From Psilocybe azurescens (Eukaryota; Basidiomycota; Agaricomycetes; Agaricales; Agrocybaceae), in the NCBI GenBank assembly GCA_023853785.1, contig JAJIRX010000859.1, positions 248,001-312,000 of the forward strand: a DNA stretch of 64,000 bases. The letters are read 5' to 3'. Shown here in pieces: positions 1-12,120 of this stretch. Every line of letters starts with the position of its first letter. Position 1 is the first letter of the stretch. Position numbers and translations under genes: made by a program. The notes under the pieces were generated by a model. It did not search any database, had not been told where the DNA came from, and saw only the letters and a list, made by a program, of their open reading frames with translations.

Positions 1-458
<458 letters not shown>

Positions 459-1350
459 AGGAGGAGGATATTATTTGCTTTCGGGTTCTTGTTCTATTAT
501 TGTACTCTTAGTGTATTTGCCTATTTATCTTTTTCTCTTAATCGCTCTCAATGGCTGAACTGTGTGATTGACTGCGGCCGTTCAAATGCTCACATCTAAT
601 CACTGTTCATTAATTGTGTTTATTCAGTTCAAGAAAGTAGAGGAAAGTAGAGAGGGGAATGTGCGAGGGTGTGTGCCATTTATTGTCGCACTTGAGAGTT
701 ACGCTAATTGAACGTGATTATTAGGCTGTCTTATAGACCGGTGCTATGTGCAGTCTTTTCGCATAGTTTGGATGCACTGCGTCATAAAAATGGTTATTGA
801 AAATGAAGAGAATGTTGGAATTTACGGATTAGGCGAAAGAATATCCAAATGTGGAAATGTGTCATCATCGCTGACGGGACAGTGGAGTGCGCAGTATGCT
901 TAGCATCCACAACGCAACAGAATGGTAGTAAGCCTTACAACATATCCCAAAACACCCTATTCACTGGCTTCCTTACAGAAAATGAGCAAGATCCGACTAG
1001 TATCTCAGACTGCCAAGGCTGTCTCGCAACGGTTCAGCCTGGCCGTCCCAGCCAAAATACTCGATCAGTATTTTATCCAGACAATCTCAAGTCAGAATTC
1101 CCCTTCTTCTCTTGGCTTGTCGCACTCCGTGTCATCGCCTCATCCCAAACAATTTCTCTTATAACTCGCTGGTCGAGCACCGCCGCTGTTGTCTCTCTTT
1201 TCTCCTGCTAATCTTCCGTCCCCTCTTCACCCTTTGCTGATCAACCAACTCTTTCGCTCTTCCCGCCACAACCGCTACAGGCCCATTCTCTCCGTCTAAT
1301 ACTCGCTGATCTATCTATTTGTCGTACTCACTAATCTTGCTTCTGTTATC
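459..1350. other. Intergenic: H3 3' flank and protease promoter
   Basis: No credible coding exon. The left part is the H3 3' flank. From about 1160 to 1350 the + strand becomes pyrimidine-rich (runs of ct/tctc), typical of a fungal 5' untranslated leader ahead of the aspartic protease ATG at 1351. The 120-aa open frame at 849-1211 has no recognisable composition and spans this leader. Confidence 0.5.
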
Positions 1351-3356
1351 ATGCTACCGCCGTCTGCGTCTCTTCTCGCTGCTATCCTGCTTTCGGTCTC
1401 GTCGTCATGCTCCGCAGCGCCCCAAACAAATGGCCAGACCGGTCAAACCATGCCTCTCAAGAAACGGGCACCGCCCGCGCGCACAGAAGAGGAATGGGGT
1501 GTCTGGGCCAAAAACCATCGAGAAGGCCTCGAGGCCAAGTACGGCAATCCCAAGCACGATAAACGTGCGACTGGGACAAACTTGTACGCACGGTTTCAGC
1601 TTTGTCTTACGACTACGTGGTACTTAGTGACTCTTCTTCTTCCTTTTAGAATCACGAATCAGAATGGAGACTCGAGGTGTGTAGGTTATCAGCTCAAGCA
1701 AATATTCATCTAAACGACCTGCACAGTTACTTTGGTTCTCTAGCCATCGGTACTCCTCCAACAGCATACAACGTCATCCTCGACACAGGCTCAGCGTGCG
1801 TTTCCTCCTACATCCCCCTTGCAATTCTCACACAACTAAAACTAATTAATTGACCTTTAGCGATCTCTGGGTTGCCGATTCAGAGTGCATCACAGGCTGC
1901 GCAAACGTGCCTACATTCAGCCCTTCCTCTTCCTCCACATTCCAGAACCAAAGCACCTCCTTTTCCATCACCTATGGCAGCGGGGAGGCCGCTGGCTCTC
2001 TGGGCGCCGACACCGTCCAGATGGCCGGGTTCGCAGTCACGAACCAGATATTCGCGGTCTGCAACCAAGTTTCCTCCGGGCTGCTCTCGAACCCGGTCTC
2101 CGGACTTCTGGGGCTTGCGTTCCAGACGATCGCGTCGTCGAAGGCGGAGCCGCTTTGGCAAACTCTTGTGTCCAGCGGCGCCTGGGATTCGCAGCTTATG
2201 GCTTTCCAGCTTACTCGGTATGTCGCCGTCCTGTGGTCATGAACATGCAGAGAAATGCTACGAAATTCGACAATTTACCTTTTTATTTTTTATTTTTAGC
2301 TACCTCAACGACAGTTCCACACAGACCGAGGAACCAGGCGGCTCCTTTTCGATGGGTATGATTCCCGCTTTTGCTCGCATAAGTGGGACATGTCTGAGAT
2401 TTTTGGCCTTTGCTTGCAGGTTTTGCGAACACGAGCCTCTATACAGGAGACATCGACTACGTCGACATGCCAGTCCAGGGATCGTACTGGATTCTCCCTA
2501 TGACGGGTATGCATTCACGCTTCTTGGTCCTCTCTCAACATAAATATTAAAGTTCTCACTCTCCGTAGAACTGATCGTACAAAATACGGCGATCAACCTA
2601 CCCTCGGGGCAAGCCTCGTACGCCGCGATCGACACGGGCACGACACTCGTAGGCGGGCCCTCTGAATTCATCGCGCAAATCTTTGCCCAAATCCCAGGTT
2701 CGCAGGCCGGATCTGGCAATTTTGAGAACTACTACACATATCGTGCGTTCCTTCTTCCCTTCACTTTCGGAAATTCAGATGAGACAACAACATTCACTAA
2801 CTAATGACCCTTTTTGCAGCCTGTGACACATCCGTCAACGTCAGCCTCAACTTTGGCGGCTCGCGCAGCTGGAGCATCAGTCCTGCCGATTTCCAGCTGT
2901 CGAGGTTGACGAGGACGACGTGCCTCGGCGCGTTCTTCGTGCTTTCCACGGGCAGCTCAGCGCCGAGGTGGATCGTAGGCGACACATTCCTCGTACGTGT
3001 CCCATCTTCTCCTTCCACCAACACCCCGCGCAATAGTAAGCTGACACCACACTCCGTACCACCCACAGAAAAACGTCTACTCGGTCTTCCGGTACAATCC
3101 GCTCTCCATCGGGTTCGCCGAGCTGTCTGCGACCTCCATCGCACAGAACGGCGCGAGCAACGGCACGGTGCCCAGCGCGACGGTCGGGTCTGCGCCGGCG
3201 GCGACGACCGTGTCCGCGTCGTCCACGCCGCAGCAGAGCATCAGCACCGGGTTCTCGAGCTCGACGAGCTCGCGCCGCCTCACAACGGTCGCCCTTGCGC
3301 TCTCGGCGACGACGCTCACGACGACGACGTTGCTCTTGTCTGGCCTGGTGCTATGA
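1351..3356 (+). CDS. Pepsin-like aspartic protease (A1), probably GPI-anchored
   Basis: Secreted acid endopeptidase of family A1. Nine exons fit cleanly: 1351-1583, 1650-1676, 1727-1795, 1861-2217, 2300-2355, 2420-2506, 2569-2742, 2820-2992 and 3069-3356. The protein begins with a signal peptide (LLAAILLSVSSSCSA) and a propeptide containing a KR dibasic site (DKRATG). The first catalytic motif is ILDTGSADLWV (DTGSA in place of the usual DTGSS), split by an intron; the second is AAIDTGTTLVGG. A flap-like ITYGSGEAAGSL and a cysteine pair (CITGC) are present. The last ~70 residues are Ser/Thr/Ala-rich and end in a hydrophobic segment (TTTTLLLSGLVL), consistent with a GPI signal as in yapsin-like enzymes. 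All exons are in frame, so the gene looks functional. Substrate is not deducible. Confidence 0.93.
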
Positions 3357-3831
3357 ATGAATAAACGAATCGGTTTTCTAACAAAAAATTTATATGTATG
3401 TATATATAAAGAACTATTAATAATGTATGTAAAGTAGTCAAAGCGAACGGCGCCAGCATACCTGCTGAATCCCTATGTAATGACGATGATCAATGGACAT
3501 TTCTCGTCGATGGACACTAATGCATTACCCCATGGACCCGGACCTTCGCTGTATTACATAGAAACGTGATGCAGTTTTTCGTACAACTAGACTAATGCGG
3601 AGAAGGGATGTGTTATATTACTATATGCGCGTGCGTGAGTGTGTTGGGCTACCGACAGCAGTATTTAAGCGTGTGGAAGGATGTAAGATGTACTGCGATA
3701 GATTTAAGTAATGTCGAAACCGGGGAGAATTCGATCGTGCCAATGTCCTGACCATGCTACTGCCATTGGTACCCGTACGAAAGAGGATTGGAGACTCATA
3801 TGCCTATTACTTATGATGTCTATGTCTAGAC
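3357..3831. other. Convergent intergenic spacer
   Basis: Short spacer between the convergent 3' ends of the aspartic protease (+) and the rhomboid gene (-). An AT-rich stretch with repeated tatgta/tatata units (3390-3430) lies directly after the protease stop and may act in 3'-end formation. No open frame of interest. Confidence 0.45.
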
Positions 3832-5617
3832 CTAGATCTCGACTGTAGTTGATGATGGCGGCGGGTCTTCAGCAACTTTAGCTTCCAAGTTCAGTTGCCG
3901 GAGGTATCGCCAGTAGGTCGGTCCGTAAGCGTAATACAGCATGCCAAACGCGGCTCCTCCCAAGTGTGCCCAATGGTCAAAGAATCTGTACAGAAAAGAT
4001 ATTGCAGTCAACATACATCGCAGCCAAAATAACGAGAAGAAATAGAAATAGAAAGTGAAATGAAGAGAAAGAAAACGAAGAAAACGAAATACGAACCTCC
4101 ATCCTCTGACAATTCCAATCACGTCCAAGAGCATCAAACCTCCAACGCCGTACTGGATATTAATGGGATACGAAGGCGGGATGAACAGCGCAATCTGCGA
4201 ATCGGGAAACGCCAGCGCCGTCATCGTCACCGCAGCGTATATGGCGCCCGATGCGCCTAAACTAGGCAGGATGTCCAGGGTCTTCCTCTTCGCCGCCGTC
4301 TTCCCAGCGGCAGACGCGGTCGTAGCTGCAACAGCGCTCGCCCATGTCTCTGTCTTCCGCGCGGTGTTTGTGGAGGAGGCGAGCTCGGCGACGAGGCGCG
4401 GGTATCGGAATTTGGCGTTGACGATGTGGGATACTAAGCCTGAGAAGAGTCCAGCTATTTTGTAAAAATGGAACCAATGATGACAATAAGTATCTTGTTT
4501 GTTGTTTGGCTAAGAAGATGGGACTTGCCTGAGATAAAGAACGCGAGGAAGTGGTATGAAGTCGTGGACTCCAAAATGACCGGTTCTGCTTTATTCTGCT
4601 CTCGCAGTAAGTAATAGTACGCGGCAGATCCTGGAATTGAGCGTGAATCTTCCGTTGCGTACGAAATAGAATCCACAAATATTTTTTACCAAAGCTTTCC
4701 AGCGCAAGGCAGTTGCAGAGAAGATGGATCGCCGTTCTATGACTATCAATATCGGCATCAGTTCCATGTATACTGCCAAATCAACAAGACACTCCGCACC
4801 TAAAAGTGCTTGTCAAAAGCGTGTACGACAGCCCAGACAGCGGGTTGTGCATGAACCGCACGTTCATGAATCCTCTCAAACTTCTCACTTTCCAAAGCGC
4901 CCAGACACCAGCATTCAGCAGACAAATCTTCCAACACAGGCGTTTTCCCTCCGACGCGTCGGCATAAGGCTGCATGACCGAAACAGTGGCAAGATTTATC
5001 CAAGGCCGGATTAGAACAGGCAGTTGCTGCACAGTGGTTTGAATATTGGCCAGTTTCTCTCGGAGCCTCTGTTGAATATTAAGTCAGTGTTCCATGATAT
5101 ATCCTGGATATGCGAAGCTGGTATTATAGTATATACCTGAATTAATTCAGCGTTCTGGGCCCGCTTCAAGTCCGTATTTGAGATTGCTTTGACAGACCAT
5201 ACCGGAGCCACGGCTACCATCCTCTCTATCCAATGATCCGTCTCAAGATCCGTCTGAGCAGCAGCGACAGAGAATGCCAGAAATGAAGCCAACGTCGCGA
5301 ACTAAACCGAATCAAATTAACTCACACAAGTCGAAAGTAGCAACAGACATACACGAATTACTCACAAGCACCTGTTTCCTAATCCCTGGCCTGCCTACTT
5401 TGTCATAGAATGTGGCTCCCGGTTCCGTCAGAGGCTCAGAATTCTCCGCTGACGGCGAAGCTGTTGTTGTCGGAGACTTTGCTTCGAGTTCCTGCTGCAG
5501 ACTCGACCTTGGAAAAGCACGCGAAACGGTCTGCGAGAATGGACGTGTTGACAGCGGTCGGATCGACGATTTGCGCCACGATATTCTTGACCGACATCGC
5601 AGTATTGTCAGCAGCAT
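3832..5617 (-). CDS. Mitochondrial rhomboid protease, PARL/Pcp1 type
   Basis: Intramembrane serine protease of the mitochondrial inner membrane; the family processes proteins such as the OPA1/Mgm1 dynamin and PINK1. Exons (minus strand): 5617-5366, 5301-5137, 5068-4800, 4742-4690, 4630-4529, 4454-4097 and 3985-3832. The N-terminus (MLLTILRCRSRISWRKSS, ARG/SER-rich, few acids) looks like a mitochondrial presequence. Rhomboid hallmarks in order: NPLSGLSYTLLTSTFSH (first conserved His), the small-residue/GLVSH helix, LPSLGASGAIYA with catalytic Ser in GASG, and FDHWAHLGGAAFG with the catalytic His. The intron after FFIS uses a GC donor (4528-4525, sequence gcaagt). All exons join in frame and the protein ends with TAG at 3832. 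I am very sure of the family and fairly sure of the mitochondrial PARL subgroup. Confidence 0.93.
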
Positions 5618-6486
5618 TAGTGTTGGGGAGGCCTTGGCTCGTCACTGCAAGTAGTAGCGAGCACCTTTCAAGAAGTTACTCATTCTTGTCGCGCTCTCTA
5701 CTGAATTCGAATTATGTAATCCGCCTCGCTCTCAATTACCTGCCGAAGGCAGGGTATTCTGCATGTATGAAATTCGTTAGTTGCAATCTAGTACATAGAT
5801 GTAAATAAACACCATATATATAGATAAAAATTTTCGGGGCTCCTGTTGGCAAATTGTAATAAATATCACAAGCAGTGACCCATGCTTCGCACGGGGAACC
5901 TAAGATGCCAGTTTACAATTCATATAGCTGTACTTAGGTAGACCCTTTCGCAGACAGGTTGGGTACGTCTCCAACCTGTGCATCTTAGTAGTTAGTTTAG
6001 GCTAGTTTACTTGTTGCACGATGATACGCACTGCAGTCCCCTATACTCAGTAAACCCATTTTCCAAGTTTTCCACACCATTTAGAGGGTTCAAATCGCCT
6101 ACCAACATCTACTAAAGTCCTCCAGAGTACGACCGAAGCCAATAGAAGGTAACCGAGGCCCAACCGAACACCCCTTTGTCACTAAACACCTCAAAACGTC
6201 TTGGCTAGTCTTTACAGAGCATACCTGCGGTTTCGGATGATTTCTAATAGGTTTCGATATTTGTTTTAATTCATTTCCTTTTCTCTGCACTACTCTGTAC
6301 CATTTCCTGCTCCCCCTTTGCTTGTTTAATTCCTTTTCTGCTTTGATTAAACCCTTTAGAGTCTCAAGTTCTACCTATATAAGCTTATATGTAGTCTACT
6401 TTGAAGAATAGAACCTCATATCCCTGGTATATCGTCGTATCTCACCGTCTCAAACTCAGAAACCAGCGTCCTCGTAACTTGTTAGC

Positions 6487-6568
6487 ACCCTCGTACCTCG
6501 TATTCAGCCCTCGAACATCGTATTCAGCCCTCGAACATCGTGATTCAGCCCCTCGAACATCGTATATC
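6487..6568. repeat. Short tandem repeat, ~20-21-nt unit, four copies
   Basis: Four consecutive copies of a unit close to ccctcgaacatcgtattcag can be read at about 6487-6507, 6508-6527, 6528-6548 and 6549-6568. The first has cgtacctcg in place of cgaacatcg, the third has one inserted g, and the last diverges at its end. This is a minisatellite-like array in non-coding DNA. Confidence 0.85.
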
Positions 6569-7414
6569 GTCACTCAGTCTCCCTATCAAGCCTCGTATAA
6601 GTTAGTACACTTCAACGTCCAACTCCTCATCACTGCCTACGCTCCCGAAACCTCGATTCGCAACCCTCAGAGCCACTCATTGCGAAGTAGCTTGCCCAAC
6701 CCCATTACTTAGATTTGTTTGTGTTTTGTGCACAGCACGCCGCTTCATAGGCATATCAACGATAATCCAGAGAATTCAAAAAAAAAAAACCTAACATGGC
6801 AAAAGAGGAAGTTGTCAACCACATGAGGGACAAACTTTGCAGCAACCCGATGCAGCCAAAAATGAACAAAGCCATTCATTACAGACTCATAGCTGTACTC
6901 TCCCTCCTTTTGAGAGCCTTCACCTAGTACATACTTCTATGTAGAGTAAGTTGACGCATCCCTCTCAATCTTGGGCCAGTTGTTTCTTCATCGGCAAAAC
7001 CGACAAAACCATATATTACATTGTGGCCTATATCAGGCAAGTCGATCATTTTGAGGCTATATATGGGTGATCGAAACCTTTGTGCATCCTTGGAAAGTCA
7101 TACAAACATTGTATTACGTTACTAGGCCCACTAATTATTCTAGTATTTTGAACTGGTTGAGCAAGAATTAAGGCAGTATTAAATTTAAGCCAAATATTTA
7201 TTCAACTTTACTTTCAGTGGTAATTTTTGGTGGACCATTGAGGTACGTTGCATTTTTGACAACCTTTTCTGTATTCTTGTAAGTTACAATAAGTATAAGT
7301 TTGGTATGTAAAATACACTAAACATTGATACGAGATTTAATTGTCTATCAATTATTTTGGCTCTCCCAGATAGGCCGCTTTTTAGATAGTGACATAGACC
7401 GTCACGTACTTATA

Positions 7415-7545
7415 TACGGTAATGATGTATTAGTGTAGTAGTTAGAATAGGTATTTAATTGTGTTCTACGAAGGTGGTGGTTCAATCCTGGTAGAGGGCA
7501 TTTCAATTAAATGTGATAATCTGATAATCTGAATAATCAATTGGA
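7415..7545 (+). mobile_element. Possible tRNA-derived SINE relic
   Basis: A sequence resembling an RNA polymerase III internal promoter is present. A B-box-like ggttcaatcct (7479-7489; consensus GGTTCGANTCC) lies about 48 nt downstream of an A-box-like tagtgtagtagttag (7431-7445). The segment ends near 7513-7538 in a short iterated tail (gataatct/gataatct/gaataatc), which is how many tRNA-derived SINEs end. I could not fold a full cloverleaf, so this is not a functional tRNA call. A chance match or a decayed tRNA are the alternatives. Confidence 0.35.
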
Positions 7546-8415
7546 GTTATATGGGAAGAGTGCTATGTATTTTATAGCAACATTAAATGATCTAATATTT
7601 TACTGTATAATTGGCCCCTTGGTGGCTGTGGAAAATTGTTTTGTCATGCAAGGTTAACAAAGATTTAAGCTACCTTACAAGGACTACCAAGGTTTTATTT
7701 TTAGCTAATTCTGGGCGTGACTTACAAATAAGGATTCTATTTGTTTCACTTTACCATGCCTTTTGGGCATTTGCGTCATTTGTTGCCTTTCAAGGGCATT
7801 GCATTCCAATATATTCTTTTTGCGGTTTTGCCGATGTTCCAGTGTACCCCATCAGTACTGTTAATAAATGGCCATTTTTTATACTCTCACCTACAAAAAT
7901 TCTAGAAGTTTCCAGAGATGCACAGGCATCTGTTGTCGCTGACATCTTGTGCCCAGTTAGCACGGAAGGTTTGAGAATGCTTCAGAAATCAATTTACGTT
8001 GCCCCCAAGCTCCCCACCCAAACTGGGAGACGCTGACCAGCCAATCAGATTACATATTTGTCTAAGCCAATCAAAATGGTGATTTGTGTCTCGTGAGAAA
8101 GAGTCTGAGTTCTTTTATTATAATAGAAATAGAATTATAATAGATGTCGTAGTACAATTCTTTCGGCTGGTAATAGCGGGAAGTCCGCTCTTTCGAGTCT
8201 TATTGGGGAGCCTCTATTGCCGATACCAAAATGTCTAAGCCCACGTGATCCGGTGGCTTTTCGATGGTCACCCCGTGAGAACTTTGAAAGCGGCGAGCAG
8301 CGAGCACTCAGCACAGCTCAATAGAGCATGCCAGGCACTGGCATAGCGAAGCATACTTCTTATCAAGTGGCTAGCCAAATTTCAATATGCAGCCAATCAG
8401 CAGCCAATGGCATTG

Positions 8416-8530
8416 GATTTATTAAAGCACCGTGGCCTCTGAGCGTGTTGATACATAGCTCCTCGATAGAAGAGTGAACACACCTTATGACCTAGATTTA
8501 TTAAAGCACCGTGGCTTCTGAGCGTGTTGA
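8416..8530. repeat. Direct repeat of a 36-nt segment, 79 nt apart
   Basis: The segment gatttattaaagcaccgtg... at 8416-8451 recurs at 8495-8530 with a single difference (ggcctctg against ggcttctg). The near-identity suggests a recent local duplication, with a unit of 79 nt counting the spacer. Confidence 0.9.
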
Positions 8531-9421
8531 AGGCCAGGCTAAACATAGGTTATGACTTGTACTTAGTACTGCGGACAGAACTATGAAAGTGAAATGTATT
8601 GAAGACAAAAGAAGTTGCGTTATTCTAGATCTTGGAGCTAAGATGCTTATTTGAGTTGGCACTCAGCGAGCAATGCATAATGAATGGATCGGCCAAGCTC
8701 TTGGATCTAGTAAAAGAGGCATGCCATGTCAGGAACGGTTTAATGCTATCTTTCATGCTAGCAAAAGCGCACCTCAGTGTCCAGCCAGATGGCAGGCATT
8801 GCAAGCAACGCTAGGGTTTGGGCGCACAAGTTCTTGGGTGGTTCCCATTCTGATATAAGTCCATGAAAATATGAATATGAACAAATGATACGGTATATGC
8901 CTTTGAGCGCATTGCGACGCGCAAAAATGAGGTCGGGTATTGTGCGACGCACTCTTTGAGCAAGTGTCACTGTTGCAGTCGACCTAGAGTGCGAAGGTTA
9001 CATACGTAAGTAGCGGCCTCATACGATACGACGACCCAACAAAGCATACCTTCTGGCGATGATCCAGTATGATGTGTTGACAGCTATATTGATTTAGAAC
9101 GTGTAAAACGTAACACATATCGAAGGATTGAAGTACTCTGAGATCTGCGCTCTTGCCATCCTGGTGAAGGATTAAATACGCGATGGGCGAGTACTAGGTG
9201 TCCAAAAAGAGTTGTGGGCTCCTCCTCATAAAAAAATTGGGGTATGATCGTTCTTCCCGATGTGATTACTAGAAATTTTACCAGATGAACAAGCCGTTTC
9301 GAATACAGATGTTACGACGGAGATGATACGGTGGTCGTCGGTCGATCGGTCGACGAAGCAAAGATGAATTACTAGTACATCCTAAAAAACATTCGGCAAT
9401 TAAGGTTATCTAAATAAAGAC

Positions 9422-12120
9422 TTAACCTCTTCCCAAACCTAACACCAAGGATCTCGCGAAATATTGGGCCAGTGCTAACCGTACGGTTTTTAGTCGTTCT
9501 AACGCTTCCTTTTCGCCTCGGCATCTCAGCACGCGGATCAAGACAGACAAGTAGTCGTCACTGGCTCCTTGAGAAGCGCGAACAAAGATTTCTTCCAGTT
9601 TTTGGAAGTAAAAGGGAGGCACCAGAAGAAGGGAATAAAGCTACGGGCGCTAAAATGGAACGATCGATAATCAGAACCGATCGTGGAATAAGTATCGGAC
9701 AAAGGGACACACTATATCGAAGGAGCTGAATGGCATCACATAGGACGACTGCCCACCACGATGTCGGGGCAACATCTTCAACAAAGATGGCGAGCACGTC
9801 GGCAGCAGCGTCTTCATATTCTTGCTTGTCCACCAGTTCATGGTATCGAGCAAATCTGACAGCGAATATCAATCGATGCACAAAGACTCCCTGAATTGCA
9901 GACTGTGATCTGAGTTCCTGAACTGAAGGTGCGATAGCTAGGGCGTATTGTGTAAACTTTCGGGGACCTAGGGAAAGTCTTAGACCCCAGAAGTTAGGGT
10001 ACACGAGACCTCGCACCGCTTGTTATATATTCGTCCAAGACGCGGTCCACGATGCGTGCCAGTCCTCGCCAGTCCTCGGCAGATGTACAATACGACACCG
10101 CAAGGCCATAATCTTTCTCCGAAACCAAAGTCTGCGCAGCAATCTAGATCATCTCATCATGTCAGAAAGAACTTGAGTTGAGGGAGCGGAGAGGAACATA
10201 CTCGACAAACTGTCCTTCTGACACTTTCCCTTTGGTATTCGAAGCAGGTTTTATTTACATCCTTCAAAACGCCCACAATGTCGCCTGCTCGAATACGGCT
10301 GTCAACCATGAGGTCGGAGTTCTGTTGGTGTAACTTCAGAGGCACACGTAGCAGGACCTCATCGGCTCGTTTCTGCCCTATTTCACCGCATGAATACATA
10401 TAGTCCACGGTTATTCTCCAGAGAGCCGGGTCTGAATGTAGATAATCAGCATAAGATAGCACATATTGATCGCGTGCAGATATTTCTGACCTATAAAGTA
10501 GTGTAACTTTGTTAGAACATATCATGCAACACGTGATAAAAACCTTACTCTTCGTCAATGGTCGTCTCAATCAGCTGAATAGCTTCCATGATATCTGCGA
10601 GATGCGCGGATAACCAACGGTCCAGTCGATGAGCATGACGCAGTGTCTCGGTCGGATGAGCCGAGAAAAGTGTGGCATGTATCATGTCCTCTGGGTCGGT
10701 TGGATCAGGAGGCATGTCGCCGATTACTTGGGCTACAACTTCACTGGATAGATGATTTAACGACGTGTACCGACAGTATTATGAAACTTACGGCAGTTCC
10801 TCCCTCCTCATTCGAGGATCCACAAATATACTCCAAGCAACGCAAACCTCTTTCCAGTCGGCGCCAATGTCTTCGCAGATCCGTTGGATGACATCTTGCC
10901 GACCTTCCAAAATTCCAACAATGTCGCTGAGTTTGTCCCACCAATTGTCGAAGTCATCAGATCTGTCATCTTCAGGAACACGGTCCATGTCAATTCGGAG
11001 GGCTTTCACTTTATCTCTCCATCGACGGATAGCAAAAGCAAAGTCCCTTTCGGCAGTGAAATTCATTAACCGAGGTTGTGATTCCACAAGGGGAATGAGA
11101 GTGCTGGTTATTCTTTGAAGCTTATCGGATGGGTGCTGTTCCAGAACACCTAAGAAAAAGAGAGAAGCTTTGGAAAGGCCACGTAGAATTGCTCTAGGGC
11201 TCGTTAGTGCCACATGACAATATCATGTACCCCGACTGTGAACTTACCGAGTCAAATATGGCCAGAATGATTCGTCCTCCCAGGGTCTATCTAACGCACT
11301 CAATTGGTCTCCTTCTTCTGTTGATGGTTCTATAAAGTGCGTGTTCAGCCATTCCATGAGCTCGTCTCCGACAGGTGCTTCTTCATATCCAGGCTCAGGA
11401 AGATACAACACCACAAACAATGAGAAACATGTGTATAAGCTGCGATAATGGTCACTGCTAAATTGCAGTGAACCTTCAGGTCGGGGTATTGGTTGCTGTG
11501 TGAAAAGCTCAGATGTATTTCGAGTGTGACAAACAAACGAAGAAAGCTAACTGATGCGTGAACCCAGCACTCCTTGATAAAATTAACATAATCAATAGCA
11601 AGTTTTCTGATCATCGTTACGCATTGGTCGCTTTGAGCCCTATTCAAGTTGTGATAGAAATAAGGACCGAAATGTGCCTAAGAATATTGTGTATTTACCA
11701 ATGAGTTTTCTGGGTCGCGGTGTTTTTCATTAGGTTTCTAAAAGCAGAAAATATAATCAATGTGTCTGTGAGAAACTGAAGCAATATTGAGCACAGGAAG
11801 CGGCAGATAAATCAAGACCGGCTCACAAGACGCCGTTCAGAAGATGGAGCACTGTCCAAGTTGGCGATGTAAACAGATTGTTCATCGTCCACTGTGCGAC
11901 TTTTCTCTACGGTTGGTGGATTCTATGGTCGGGCATTAATAGAAAGCTGAGTTTGTGACATTCCGATGCCACTTGCCAGATTCGTGGCATATATGGCCAG
12001 AGAATTGTCCAACGGAGAAAGTACAGAAGATAAGGTTTGCCCTGCATCGACAAGGTCCTGGAATTTGCCAGCCTCGACCAAGTGTGGAACAAGATTGAGA
12101 TAGTCGGTTCCCATGTTCAT
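9422..12120 (-). CDS. Nucleoporin Nup85, with an in-frame TAG in exon 1
   Basis: Scaffold subunit of the Y-shaped (Nup84/Nup107) complex of the nuclear pore. Exons (minus strand): 12120-11827, 11677-11552, 11495-11248, 11193-10792, 10743-10549, 10490-10202, 10143-10017, 9967-9711 and 9640-9422. Family evidence includes VVLYLPEPGYEEAPVGDELM, PWEDESFWPYLTRAILRGL, and the signature DPALWRITVDYMYSCGE followed by a helical solenoid to the C-terminus. Exons 2-9 join in frame. Exon 1 reads MNMGTDYLNLVPHLVEAGKF onward but meets TAG at 11923-11925 between SINARP and NPPTVEKSRTVDDE, with open sequence in the same frame on both sides. Either a substitution or sequence error created the stop, or a ~100-nt intron (donor in VLS, acceptor ccatag) removes it. 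Family assignment is by recalled motif. Confidence 0.8.

Larger units (their letters stand above)
5618..9421. other. Gene-poor AT-rich tract with repeat relics
   Basis: About 3.8 kb without a supported gene. It holds a short tandem array near 6487-6568, a tRNA-like SINE head near 7415-7545 and a direct repeat at 8416-8530 (each listed separately). Open frames here (for example 7611-8036, 141 codons) lack any family signature I can defend. The composition suggests old, decayed transposon insertions. Confidence 0.5.

Noticed and set aside
2804..3364. 186-codon + frame over the last protease exons
   Set aside because: Overlaps the verified aspartic protease exons in another frame and reads through their intron.
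7611..8036. 141-codon open frame, vaguely P450-like wording (VNKWPFFILSPTK)
   Set aside because: No heme-binding or other family motif, no supported exons on either side, AT-rich relic DNA; left as non-coding.
11679..11699. 21-nt gtaaat...cttag micro-intron in Nup85
   Set aside because: Far below any normal fungal intron; a single larger intron from 11826 to 11678 explains the region better.
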